Shown here: positions 28,025-35,853 of the stretch, one piece after another
Numbering within the stretch: the first letter of the stretch is position 1
Layout of the letters: each line of letters starts with the position of its first letter
From: a virus
Strand: one strand, 5' to 3'
Length of the DNA: 35,990 nucleotides
IMG/VR virus record: IMGVR_UViG_3300011113_000181
Coordinates: 1 to 35,990 of that record
Translations under genes and position numbers: made by a program
The notes under the pieces: model-generated
Seen by the model: only the letters and a program-made list of their open reading frames with translations
The model's database searches: none
What the model was told of the DNA's origin: nothing

Positions 28025-30109
28025 TTAAGCCAATGCATTGAATATGCTTCTATTAGAATCTATCAGTTCACCCATTTTATCATTTAGTGTTGACATTAAT
28101 CCATTCTGATCAGTCAGTGCCGCTACTACTTGTTCGTTGTTATTATTTGCAGTAACCAATGATGCAATTTGTGTTTGTAATCTGGTAATATCAGCCGCTA
28201 AATTACGAGATTCATTTTCAGTTGATAATGATGCCAATTTTGTAGCAACTATATCAGAAGCAGCAGGTGCTTGAGATACTGATGTACCAGGTGGAGTGGC
28301 CGGGGCAGCAGGAGCTGCCGACGATGAATTAGAAACCACAGTCACAGGAATCGGCGATTGGCCTGGATTCACTGACACTGGAATATTTCGATTTCCTGAA
28401 AAAAGGTCTCGCAGTATTGATAGAGCGTCTGATCCCGATCCACGCTCTGATCTATTAGGAGGAAGATCGAATCCCATTCTTTTAAAAATGTTATCCACCA
28501 TAGCCCCAACGGCGTCGTTAAATTTTTGTGCTTCCATTGGCATTTTTTTAAGATCTTCCAATAGACTATTAATACCTTTCTGTGTTTGTACTATAGACAA
28601 AGTCATTTCATTTAAATATCTTATAGTACCTCCAATATTTTGCATATTAGTTAATACCGTTGAATCAATTTCTCTTTGAACTTTAGCTCGATCTCTTTCA
28701 GCATCAACAAATGCTTTAGTAGCAGGGTCAGATACTGCACCTCGTAAATTTGTTCCTTCCTGTATCATTCTTTCTACAGTGGCCGGCAAATCTTCAAAAA
28801 ATCCCATATTTGCAATCAGTGAAGCGCCCTGTTTTGTCATAGATTGAACAAAAGGATTCATTAACTGGGGCGGCAATTCTGCTAAATCTTCAATGCTTTC
28901 AGCAAATCCTCTATAACTATCTATGTTTGATTTTATAAATCCTGCATATGTTCGTCGGAATTCGTTTTTTCCTAAATTTATATTGTTTGCAAACATTTCC
29001 ATGGTTTGAGCAACTTCTTGATTGCCATTGGCAAACGCTATCATTGCAGGATCTGTTACTTTACCTTGAGTTCTAATATATTCTTTTAGGTATTGTGCAG
29101 CTTCATCACCAAATTTACTTTGAGCAATTCCGAATGCTTCACTGACATTTGCCTGAGCCTCGGTGCTCATCCTGCTAACTTTCATTTGATAAGCCAGATC
29201 TCTTCTACGTTCTTCTTCTGCTTTTTTAGCAGCATCGGCACTTTGTCCAGTTATTGCTGTTAATTCTTTTTGTCTAATCAAATACTCTTTAATTGCGTTC
29301 CGTTGTCCGACATAGTCAAGGGTCGTAGCTTTGCCTATACTAGCTTGCAAAGCCATGAAATCTGCTGCTCCAGCACTTATATTTTCTATGCTGCCGTATA
29401 AAGCCAGTAAACTGTCCTCTTGATCGTAAAGATCCATGCCAAAACTAACTACTCTAGCTCCCGCATCAGTTATTGAACCTCCTAATTTACTCAATGATTC
29501 TATGTTACCGGTAATGACTTTACCAAACTGTAATAAAGGTATACGTAACTCTGCTGCAACTGCACCCATTGTTCCTATACTGCCGCCAAATGTTGCACCA
29601 ACTTTGGCCAGTTCTTGAAATTGATCAGATACTTTTTGAGCACTTTCAATTTGAAATTTAATAACATCCGACAAAATTTCGGCTGTAGCTGCTATTCCTG
29701 CAGCCGCTGCCTCACTGGCTCTACCAAAACTAAAACCTTTAATAGAAAAACCACTCAATACTGTACCAGCTGCTGTAACACTTTTAGTAAAAGTATTAGT
29801 AATGAAATTTAAAGTAGGTATAACACTGGAAAAAGCTTTGTCTGCACCGTAGATGCTGGCTGTTAAACTTGTTAAACCACTTACAAAACCAGTGCCCACA
29901 CTTAAAGCAGCACCAAAACCCGATGCGAGTCTACTAGAACTACCCTGCAATTGTTGTAAAGATTGTGCAGTCAACGTGGCTGCATTAGTTTGATTGTTAC
30001 TGGCTGATGCAGTTTTACTCAATGCAGACATTAACTGCTGCATTGCACCAGTGGTGTTATTGGCTGTTAACCCAAGTTTTTCCAGCAGTTGTTGTGTTCT
30101 TTCATCCAT
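28025..30109 (-). CDS. Tape-measure-like tail protein, 694 aa
   Basis: Starts MDERTQQLLEKLGLTANNTT. A long helical and Ala/Ser-rich protein: an N-terminal helical region, a hydrophobic Gly/Ala/Ser-rich stretch at residues ~60-160 with likely membrane-inserting potential (LASGFGAALSVGTGFVSGLT, AAAAGIAATAEILSDVIKFQ), then helices with charged heptads (DAAKKAEEERRRDLAYQMKV), and a C-terminal Pro/Ser/Ala-rich region (APAAPATPPGTSVSQAPAAS). This layout is that of phage tail-length (tape measure) proteins such as T4 gp29, and gp26 lies next door. It is shorter than expected for a long tail, so another structural or membrane-perforation role is possible. Confidence 0.6.
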   Translation of the reverse strand: MDERTQQLLEKLGLTANNTTGAMQQLMSALSKTASASNNQTNAATLTAQSLQQLQGSSSRLASGFGAALSVGTGFVSGLTSLTASIYGADKAFSSVIPTLNFITNTFTKSVTAAGTVLSGFSIKGFSFGRASEAAAAGIAATAEILSDVIKFQIESAQKVSDQFQELAKVGATFGGSIGTMGAVAAELRIPLLQFGKVITGNIESLSKLGGSITDAGARVVSFGMDLYDQEDSLLALYGSIENISAGAADFMALQASIGKATTLDYVGQRNAIKEYLIRQKELTAITGQSADAAKKAEEERRRDLAYQMKVSRMSTEAQANVSEAFGIAQSKFGDEAAQYLKEYIRTQGKVTDPAMIAFANGNQEVAQTMEMFANNINLGKNEFRRTYAGFIKSNIDSYRGFAESIEDLAELPPQLMNPFVQSMTKQGASLIANMGFFEDLPATVERMIQEGTNLRGAVSDPATKAFVDAERDRAKVQREIDSTVLTNMQNIGGTIRYLNEMTLSIVQTQKGINSLLEDLKKMPMEAQKFNDAVGAMVDNIFKRMGFDLPPNRSERGSGSDALSILRDLFSGNRNIPVSVNPGQSPIPVTVVSNSSSAAPAAPATPPGTSVSQAPAASDIVATKLASLSTENESRNLAADITRLQTQIASLVTANNNNEQVVAALTDQNGLMSTLNDKMGELIDSNRSIFNALA

Positions 30110-30149
30110 AATCTATTTTTTTGTAAATTTACCAAGATAAGTATTAATA

Positions 30150-30157
30150 TATTTATT
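30150..30157 (-). promoter_or_regulatory. Late-promoter-like AATAAATA element in the divergent spacer
   Basis: Minus strand CCAATAAATATATTAATACT, about 41 nt upstream of the tape-measure-like gene, in the 58-bp spacer shared with gp26 on the other strand. Resembles TATAAATA. On the plus strand I see only a weak TTGGA ribosome site for gp26. Confidence 0.45.
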
Positions 30158-30167
30158 GGAATAAAAT

Positions 30168-31010
30168 ATGGTTAATAGTGCTAATCCTTTGGCTAAACAT
30201 TTTAGACAGCCTCAATTATATCTTAAATTACCCAGTCATGGACGTTGGTACCCACCGGGCAGTTTAGAACTACCAGTCACTGGAGAACTACCAGTTTACC
30301 CAATGACTGCCAAAGACGAGCTAATCTTAAAAACTCCTGATGCACTGTTAAACGGACAAAGCACAGTGGAAGTTATACAAAGTTGTGTGCCTGCTATCAA
30401 AGATGCATGGAAAATGCCTGCCATTGATTTAGATGCAGTGTTGATAGCTATACGTCATGCAACATATGGTCCTGGCATGGATTTTGTCAGTGTTTGCCCA
30501 CATTGTCAAAGAAAAAATGAAAGCACTGCGGATCTTGGCGCACTATCAGCGCAGATAACCTGTCCCGATTTTGATTCCACTATAAAAGTAGAAGGGCTTG
30601 AAATTTATATCAAGCCTCATGATTACCAACAATTTAACAAAGCCAGTTTAGAAAACTACGAGCATCAACGATTATTATCTGTGGTGGGAGATGACTCGTT
30701 GAGTGAAGAAGAAAAATTATCAAAATTCAATGTTGTTTTTCAAAGATTATTAACTCTAACAGTTGAACAAATCAGTAAAAGTGTGGCTGGGGTTAAAACC
30801 GAAGAAGGTGTTCTAGTAGAAAATCCGGAACAGATTTATGAATTCTTTCAAAATTGCAACAAAACAGTGTGGGACTCAGTTAAAACAAAACTAGAAAGCT
30901 TTGGAGAACAAAGCCCACTTAAAAAAATTCCCATAACTTGCGAATACGAAGATTGCAACAAACCCTACGAAACCCCATTAGTTTTTGAGCAAGCAAGTTT
31001 TTTCGGATAA
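30168..31010 (+). CDS. gp26: Baseplate hub protein gp26-like
   Basis: A 280-aa protein starting MVNSANPLAKHFRQPQLYLK, the T4 gp26-type baseplate hub protein. The family signature runs through KHFRQPQLYLKLPSHGRWYP (residues 10-29), GELPVYPMTAKDELILKTPD (39-58), LLNGQSTVEVIQSCVP and DLDAVLIAIRHATYG (88-101). Two zinc-ribbon half-sites are present: CPHC at residues 110-113 and CEYEDC at 258-263, suggesting a metal-bound knuckle. The C-terminal part is helical. It is on the plus strand, opposite to the head genes, as gp26 is in T4 relative to its neighbours. Confidence 0.88.
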   Translation: MVNSANPLAKHFRQPQLYLKLPSHGRWYPPGSLELPVTGELPVYPMTAKDELILKTPDALLNGQSTVEVIQSCVPAIKDAWKMPAIDLDAVLIAIRHATYGPGMDFVSVCPHCQRKNESTADLGALSAQITCPDFDSTIKVEGLEIYIKPHDYQQFNKASLENYEHQRLLSVVGDDSLSEEEKLSKFNVVFQRLLTLTVEQISKSVAGVKTEEGVLVENPEQIYEFFQNCNKTVWDSVKTKLESFGEQSPLKKIPITCEYEDCNKPYETPLVFEQASFFG

Positions 31011-31015
31011 GGCTT

Positions 31016-31234
31016 TTGAGTTTAGACAATGAATCAATTGTTGAAATGATCAAAGATTTCGACAAAGATTCAAAAGCCCTTAAGAAGAATATATTAAAAA
31101 TTTGTTGGCATATGAGGGGTGGGATAACTTATAGTGAAGCATTGGAGATAAGTTTCCAAGAAAGAGAAATCATTAACAGTATTATCGAAGACAACATTAA
31201 TACCACAAAGGAAACAGGATTACCATTCTTTTAA
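31016..31234 (+). CDS. Small gp51-like baseplate hub assembly protein
   Basis: About 72 aa, five bp after gp26. I use the TTG at 31016 because AAGG lies 5 nt upstream; the first ATG in frame is at 31046 and lacks a clear ribosome site. The C-terminal half ICWHMRGGITYSEALEISFQ, QEREIINSII and TKETGLPFF matches a small family encoded next to gp26 in T4-like phages and often named gp51 (hub assembly). T4 gp51 is 249 aa, so homology to it is uncertain; the match is to the short marine version. Probably a baseplate hub assembly factor. Confidence 0.6.
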   Translation: MSLDNESIVEMIKDFDKDSKALKKNILKICWHMRGGITYSEALEISFQEREIINSIIEDNINTTKETGLPFF

Positions 31235-31662
31235 GATGTGCTACGCACATCTATCACTTTCGCTGTCGCTCAGTGATATATTTTAATTAAAGAGCGTAGC
31301 GATATAAGTTTCATCCAGATTAATCAGTCACACTTTGCCCGCACAGGGCAAAAATGATAATGCTTCATCCGAGTAGCACAGTCATTAGCGTTAAAGCAAT
31401 TACAGAGGCGGTTGTCCGGTACCTCGAGCTCAGTTCTTATCACAACGGCAGGTTTATATCTATACGCTAACATACATATAAACCGTGTAGCATCACTGCT
31501 ACGTCTTTTCAGCCTTTATATTCCTATTCAAACAACCAAATTGCGGCATTGGCAATCTTCATCCTTTCGGGTAGTGGTTGAGTGCTCACTAGCACGGTGA
31601 GTCTTCCGTCCCTGCGATCCGAGATCCAGGTCTAGGGCACATGATATTGACTTGTGCGAGTC
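31235..31662. ncRNA. Candidate structured RNA in a 428-bp gene-free stretch between convergent genes
   Basis: No open frame of more than ~60 codons here looks like a gene; the stretch lies between the stop of gp51-like (plus) and the stop of the SegE-like gene (minus). It is dense in perfect hairpins: agatgtgc/gcacatct (31234-31252), tatcact/agtgata (31252-31278), tttgccc/gggcaaa (31334-31352), ggtttatat/atataaacc (31451-31484), gtagca/tgctac (31487-31502) and gtgct/agcac (31582-31595). The loop of the second hairpin (cgctc, 31267-31271) can pair with gagcg at 31292-31296, giving a possible pseudoknot. No hairpin is followed by a U-run on either strand. I recognise no tRNA, tmRNA or group I core. 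Transcribed strand unknown. Confidence 0.4.
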
Positions 31663-32097
31663 TTAAATGCTTAATTTATTTTTTATATGGGAGCCATGGA
31701 TACGACAATTGATTATGCCGTTGTAATATTCGTCTGATTCTAATACACGCCTGGTAAATTGTTCTCTTGCTTCAATATAACTACAAATTGCTTTGGAATT
31801 ACAATAGTAAAGTATTTCTCTGGTAAAATTGTCTGAGCCTAATGTTTGTACATCTGTTTGTAACTCAGGACTTGAGCCATAATAATCTCTCCAGTCACTG
31901 TCAACCTTTGAGCGAATTTTCTTTTTCTTTTTAGTACCGTTTTTTAATTTTACTGTTTTTTGAGTAGTCTTACTGAATTTTGCCAGTTTTTTGCCGATGT
32001 ATTTTTTGTTTGATATTTTGTTTGTGATAAGATATACAAATCCAACACAACTGTCGGGTAAATTCTCAACTTCTGAGCCTTCGAATAACCAAGTCAT
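31663..32097 (-). CDS. SegE-type GIY-YIG endonuclease
   Basis: A 144-aa protein starting MTWLFEGSEVENLPDSCVGF. It carries a GIY-YIG nuclease core in the SegE-like form: GFVYLITNK at residues 19-27 (in place of GIY), KKYIGKK at 31-37 (YIG), DSDWRDYYGSSPELQTDVQT at 67-86, FTREILYY at 91-98, and the probable catalytic acid in CSYIEAREQF (E109). This family is a single-domain endonuclease found in T4-like phages, often free-standing and mobile. It lies downstream of the SDR gene with a 37-bp spacer and is followed by the structured gene-free stretch. A small Lys-rich insert (KKKKKIRSKVD) lies between the YIG and WRDYYGSS motifs. Confidence 0.85.
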   Translation of the reverse strand: MTWLFEGSEVENLPDSCVGFVYLITNKISNKKYIGKKLAKFSKTTQKTVKLKNGTKKKKKIRSKVDSDWRDYYGSSPELQTDVQTLGSDNFTREILYYCNSKAICSYIEAREQFTRRVLESDEYYNGIINCRIHGSHIKNKLSI

Positions 32098-32134
32098 ATT
32101 GTATTTGTAGAGATTCCATGATGTGTACTTTAAT

Positions 32135-32719
32135 TTATGCCAAATAGTCTAAGTTACAATAAAATGTTATTTCTTCAATACAAGTATTTGAATTTATTTT
32201 TAATCCATAATTAATAAAATTACATACGTCAGCTAAATTAATTCCGTTACCGGTCCAATTTGGTCGACTTCTACTTAACTCGGTGTCCAGTCTATCTAAC
32301 GTAATTAATGTTGTTTTAAATGGTACTTTGTTGTGTTTAAATGCCTGAGTGCCCTGCTTACTAGCATGTTCTAATGCTGCTTTACTTACACGATATGTTT
32401 CAAATCGGGGTTCGGGCGCAACAACAGTCTTCATACCTATACTGCCAATATTAAATATATGACCACTTTTTCCAGCAGCGGCCCATGCATCATACACTGC
32501 CATATAGACATTTGTCTGTGCAAAATTTGCCCAGTCTTCCTGCGGCGGCCCGTCGAATGCATTATTAACAAATACATCGTAGTTCAAACTGATTTCAGCA
32601 ATTTGTTTATGATCTCGTGTGATATCGATGCCATCTGCTCTACTGATACTGGTTCCATTTAAGTTTTTAACTAGCTCTAATCCCAGTCCTCTGTTGCCAC
32701 CTGTAACTAACAATTTCAT
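32135..32719 (-). CDS. Short-chain dehydrogenase/reductase (SDR) family protein
   Basis: A 194-aa Rossmann-fold oxidoreductase. TGGNRGLG at residues 6-13 is the NAD(P)-binding glycine motif, VNNAF at 51-55 corresponds to the NNAG motif, S93 in FNIGSIG is the catalytic serine, and Y109-x-x-x-K113 (TYRVSK) is the catalytic tyrosine-lysine pair. All four key residues are intact, so it should be active. It is on the short side for an SDR (typically ~250 aa) and lacks the full C-terminal substrate loop. The start overlaps the end of the upstream radical SAM gene by 4 nt (ATGA), indicating translational coupling. The substrate is unknown. Confidence 0.85.
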   Translation of the reverse strand: MKLLVTGGNRGLGLELVKNLNGTSISRADGIDITRDHKQIAEISLNYDVFVNNAFDGPPQEDWANFAQTNVYMAVYDAWAAAGKSGHIFNIGSIGMKTVVAPEPRFETYRVSKAALEHASKQGTQAFKHNKVPFKTTLITLDRLDTELSRSRPNWTGNGINLADVCNFINYGLKINSNTCIEEITFYCNLDYLA

Positions 32720-33828
32720 CTAATAGATCCTCCTTGATCCCATACTTTTGTAAATTTTGTTCCGCAAGTCATTGCACACTCAAATAATCTTTTACTATTA
32801 GTAAACGAATTAATTAAATCTGTCCAAAAAACATTATCAAAAATTTCTGTCAATGATTTATGTTTAATAGATAAATTTTCTAATCCATACGATTCTAAGA
32901 ATGTTCTGACTTGATTTTTACCATCAACAGTGCTTAATGAGTTTGCCCCGGGCAAGCTATTATCCCTAAATCTGGCATCGTATAAATTATGATTAAAGAA
33001 ATTGCAAGGAAGAACTAATCCTTCTGCATTAATTGCAACTTTGTTACCCAATAATGCATCGCATTCAATTGGGGTAGTTTTGAAGTATTCTTCTATATCT
33101 GTGTATTGCTTCTTTAAGGTAGGCAATAACATCATACTCTTATTTCTGTATTCATTGTTACTCGGTGGTTCAATGACAAAGTCTGATTTTGCAATAGGCC
33201 ATGTGGCCATTTCAGTTAAATTTTGAAAATTTAAGAAACGACCAGTTTTACGAACAAGCACATTAAAAAATCCTAGTTCTTTGCCTAACTGTCGAACCAT
33301 TTCAACTTGATGTTCATTGTGTTTGAAAACAATAAAGTTCCATTGAGCTTTTCCTCCTGCAGAGATAAATGCTGTTGCATTTTCTATAACTTTGCTGTAT
33401 TTTACATTGCGCCGGTACAAATGTAAAGTATCTTCTAGTCCATCTATACCAAAATCAATTTGACCGTACCCGTTGAGAATCTTAGCAACTTCTTGCCAAT
33501 ATTTTATATCGTGTACTCCGCCGTTAGTGTGTATATACAGCCACAGCGTTGAATTTTTACGTCTGAAATCTCTGAGAATATCAAGAAACTCTGGGTGCAT
33601 GATTGGATCCCCGTAGCTTCCGCAAAAGAACACTTGTCTAAGCCCAGTGCATAATTCTGTAGTAAATGCATCATTAATAACATTACGATTTAAATGTACT
33701 AAAGGCATATAAGGATTAATACCTGTTCCTAAATTATTTCGTGGGCATTGCGGACAAGCAGCATTACAGTAGCTAGTTATCTCAATTTGATATTCGTCGA
33801 TGGTGTCTAAATTAAAGGTCTGGCGCAT
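32716..33828 (-). CDS. Radical SAM protein with SPASM-like C-terminal cysteines
   Basis: A 370-aa protein starting MRQTFNLDTIDEYQIEITSY. The radical SAM cluster motif CxxxCxxC is C21, C25, C28 (CNAACPQC). GSYGDP (70-75) stands in the place of the SAM-binding GGE motif, and YIHTNGG (98-104) fits the next strand. C-terminal cysteines C256, C275 (VLPCNFF), C351 and C355 (CAMTCGT) are arranged like a SPASM-type auxiliary cluster domain, a layout typical of enzymes that modify peptides. The start overlaps the end of the upstream gene by 17 nt. No substrate peptide is recognisable beside it, though the 180-aa gene upstream is a candidate partner. Confidence 0.82.
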   Translation of the reverse strand: MRQTFNLDTIDEYQIEITSYCNAACPQCPRNNLGTGINPYMPLVHLNRNVINDAFTTELCTGLRQVFFCGSYGDPIMHPEFLDILRDFRRKNSTLWLYIHTNGGVHDIKYWQEVAKILNGYGQIDFGIDGLEDTLHLYRRNVKYSKVIENATAFISAGGKAQWNFIVFKHNEHQVEMVRQLGKELGFFNVLVRKTGRFLNFQNLTEMATWPIAKSDFVIEPPSNNEYRNKSMMLLPTLKKQYTDIEEYFKTTPIECDALLGNKVAINAEGLVLPCNFFNHNLYDARFRDNSLPGANSLSTVDGKNQVRTFLESYGLENLSIKHKSLTEIFDNVFWTDLINSFTNSKRLFECAMTCGTKFTKVWDQGGSIR

Positions 33829-34354
33829 TTAAGAAAAAGTCTTTGGCTTCTTTTAATATATTATTACTGGTTTTAAAAATAGTATTTTCTAAATTAGGTC
33901 CTAGTTTTCTATTTTCAATAACCCACTCTACGAACGGGTTAAAAAAAGTGTATTTCCAAGTACCATTATGTCCTAAATATAAATTTGGACTTATAAATCT
34001 AGGTAATTCTTGATTTTTTGCAACTATAGTATCAATATACGATTTACTATATACAGGCCAAAATTGCCCACTTTGTAATTCTTTATCTAATAAAGTAACT
34101 TTATCGATAGTAACTTTTTTTATATAAACGTACTTATCTACTGCAATGGAGCCGTCTGGATTATATATATGATCTTCATCTGTTTTACCGTAGTGAACTA
34201 TCTTCAATTCGTGCTCGCCCAAGTTTAAATCAAACTCTCTTTCAAATAATTCAATAGCGGCACCATCGTAGAGTACAACATAATCATCAATAATAATTTT
34301 AATGGTAGGGGTTCCTAGTTTATTTCCTACTTCAAATTCTATTTCCAATTTCAT
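33812..34354 (-). CDS. Uncharacterised beta-rich protein between two radical SAM genes
   Basis: A 180-aa protein starting MKLEIEFEVGNKLGTPTIKI. The N-terminal ~100 residues alternate hydrophobic beta strands (IKIIIDDYVVLYDGAAIELF, HELKIVHYGKTDEDHIYNPD, IKKVTIDKVTLLDKELQSGQ), resembling a beta-sandwich of the carbohydrate-binding-module type. The C-terminal part carries ISPNLYLGHNGTWKYTFFNP (121-140) and a helical end (KTSNNILKEAKDFFLNAPDL). No catalytic residue is evident. The start overlaps the upstream radical SAM stop by 1 nt (TAATG) and its end overlaps the downstream radical SAM gene by 17 nt, so it is made together with both. Could be a binding protein or a substrate/carrier; I cannot name a family. 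Confidence 0.7.
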   Translation of the reverse strand: MKLEIEFEVGNKLGTPTIKIIIDDYVVLYDGAAIELFEREFDLNLGEHELKIVHYGKTDEDHIYNPDGSIAVDKYVYIKKVTIDKVTLLDKELQSGQFWPVYSKSYIDTIVAKNQELPRFISPNLYLGHNGTWKYTFFNPFVEWVIENRKLGPNLENTIFKTSNNILKEAKDFFLNAPDL

Positions 34355-35853
34355 TAGTGAATGACTCCTGCAAGTCGATTTAATCTAGATTTATAATTAT
34401 CCATCAAAACTCGTAGCTGATCATCCCCTTTCCAAAAAGTATATCCTAGTTTAATTGCATACTCTTGTGCTTCAATTCTTCGTAAAATACGTTCTTTGTA
34501 AGTTAATGTCGGATTAATTTCACAACTCCAGTCAGGGCCACTAGGACGTTGATTATTGATGCCTACAATTTTTAATTTAGGATATTCAGCCCAAATTGGT
34601 GTACCTTCTTCTATGGTTAAGGTGGTTCCTAAATTAACTCCAATAATAGTTCCATCTGCAACATACGGTTGATACCGTTTTAACATATCTAAAGTTTGTT
34701 CAAAATCTTCCCTTGTTTCGGTCGGAAATCCTACAATAATTAAAAAATACGCAGTAATGCCATATTTGCTAAACATTTGCATTGTATAGTCCAAATCTTT
34801 ACCATTAAACCCTTTACGCATATCTTGACGTACACGATCACTGCCAGATTCGACACCTATGACCATACATTCTGCACCAGCTTTGCCCATTAATTCAAAG
34901 TCGCGTTCTTTCATTTGCTGTTCGGATCTAACAATATAGTGACTACTGTACTTTAGGAACCTATTAGGCAACTCATTTGTATGATAATAATCTACTAAAT
35001 TTTTATTGAATATTCTAAAGTCTTTTACACTACCATTACACAATGCGTCATGAAAAAAATAATCTCTGACTTTATATTTTGTATAGTAATAAATTATTTC
35101 ATCAAATAAACGCTGGCCTTTTTTATAACGAAATCCGCCGTGCATAGTGGGTATATCGCAGAACATGCAACTTCGTACACATCCCCTACTAGTTTCCATA
35201 GGTAGTACGCCGTGTTGATACCCGCTGTGATACTTTAAAATATCAAAATCGTCGAAGTTCATGAATGAATGACTATTCACGTCGCTATGAATTGCAAATT
35301 GATCGCTGTCTACTCCAACGGCATCAAATGTTTCATTGACAATAGAATCCAACGTAGATTCTACTTCGCCTCGGATCCAATGGTTGATTAATCCCTGTTT
35401 TTTGAGATCGTGTGCAAATATTGGCCTTGCAGCAAAACTACCATTTTCTTCTCGGATTAGTCCCTGACCCCCCACTATAACCGGAATATCTGTTTGTTCT
35501 TTCCAATGAGTTAAAAAATCTTTGGTAAATCGTTGTCCTTGCCAGCTAAACACACTGATCATTAACCATTTTGGGTCATAAGTTTTAATTTTAACAACCC
35601 ATTCGTTTATCCAGATATTATAAACTTCTTGTTCCTTGTCAGTCAGTGTTTTTTGATCATTAAAAAAATATTCATCAATTGACCAATAAAGTTGGTCACC
35701 ATATAAATTTCTAAATTCATTATGAAAGTTTAAATTAATATCCAGTATTTTAGAGTCACGACTCCTTTCAGCCAACATAGATTTAATAATTGCAGGCGCC
35801 GCCGCCGGACGTACTGCTGCTATTCTGGGAACAGACAGAATAACTGCAAACAT
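34354..35853 (-). CDS. B12-type radical SAM protein
   Basis: A 499-aa protein starting MFAVILSVPRIAAVRPAAAP. The N-terminal ~200 residues have the fold pattern of a B12-binding domain (PKWLMISVFSW, TDIPVIVGGQGL), but the usual cobalt-ligating DxHxxG motif is not visible, so B12 may be bound base-off or not at all. The radical SAM motif is C225, C229, C232 (GCVRSCMFCD) within MEXSRGC-like context. GKAGAECMVIGVESGSDRVR (residues ~328-347) is the family's strand-loop motif. The start overlaps the gp46 stop by 1 nt (TAATG). Such enzymes methylate or rearrange metabolites, cofactors, nucleic acids or lipids; the substrate here is unknown. Confidence 0.85.
   Translation of the reverse strand: MFAVILSVPRIAAVRPAAAPAIIKSMLAERSRDSKILDINLNFHNEFRNLYGDQLYWSIDEYFFNDQKTLTDKEQEVYNIWINEWVVKIKTYDPKWLMISVFSWQGQRFTKDFLTHWKEQTDIPVIVGGQGLIREENGSFAARPIFAHDLKKQGLINHWIRGEVESTLDSIVNETFDAVGVDSDQFAIHSDVNSHSFMNFDDFDILKYHSGYQHGVLPMETSRGCVRSCMFCDIPTMHGGFRYKKGQRLFDEIIYYYTKYKVRDYFFHDALCNGSVKDFRIFNKNLVDYYHTNELPNRFLKYSSHYIVRSEQQMKERDFELMGKAGAECMVIGVESGSDRVRQDMRKGFNGKDLDYTMQMFSKYGITAYFLIIVGFPTETREDFEQTLDMLKRYQPYVADGTIIGVNLGTTLTIEEGTPIWAEYPKLKIVGINNQRPSGPDWSCEINPTLTYKERILRRIEAQEYAIKLGYTFWKGDDQLRVLMDNYKSRLNRLAGVIH

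Noticed and set aside
28296-28679. Plus-strand open frame of 127 codons inside the tape-measure-like gene
   Set aside because: It is antisense to a clearly coding minus-strand frame and has no ribosome site or recognisable protein.
31235-31662. tRNA, tmRNA, hammerhead or group I intron in the structured stretch
   Set aside because: I found no T-loop/anticodon geometry, no tmRNA ends, no CUGAUGA...GAAA pair in hammerhead spacing (CTGGATGAAAC is one base off and lacks the arms) and no intron P7-like core; gp51-like and SegE-like genes are intact on either side.
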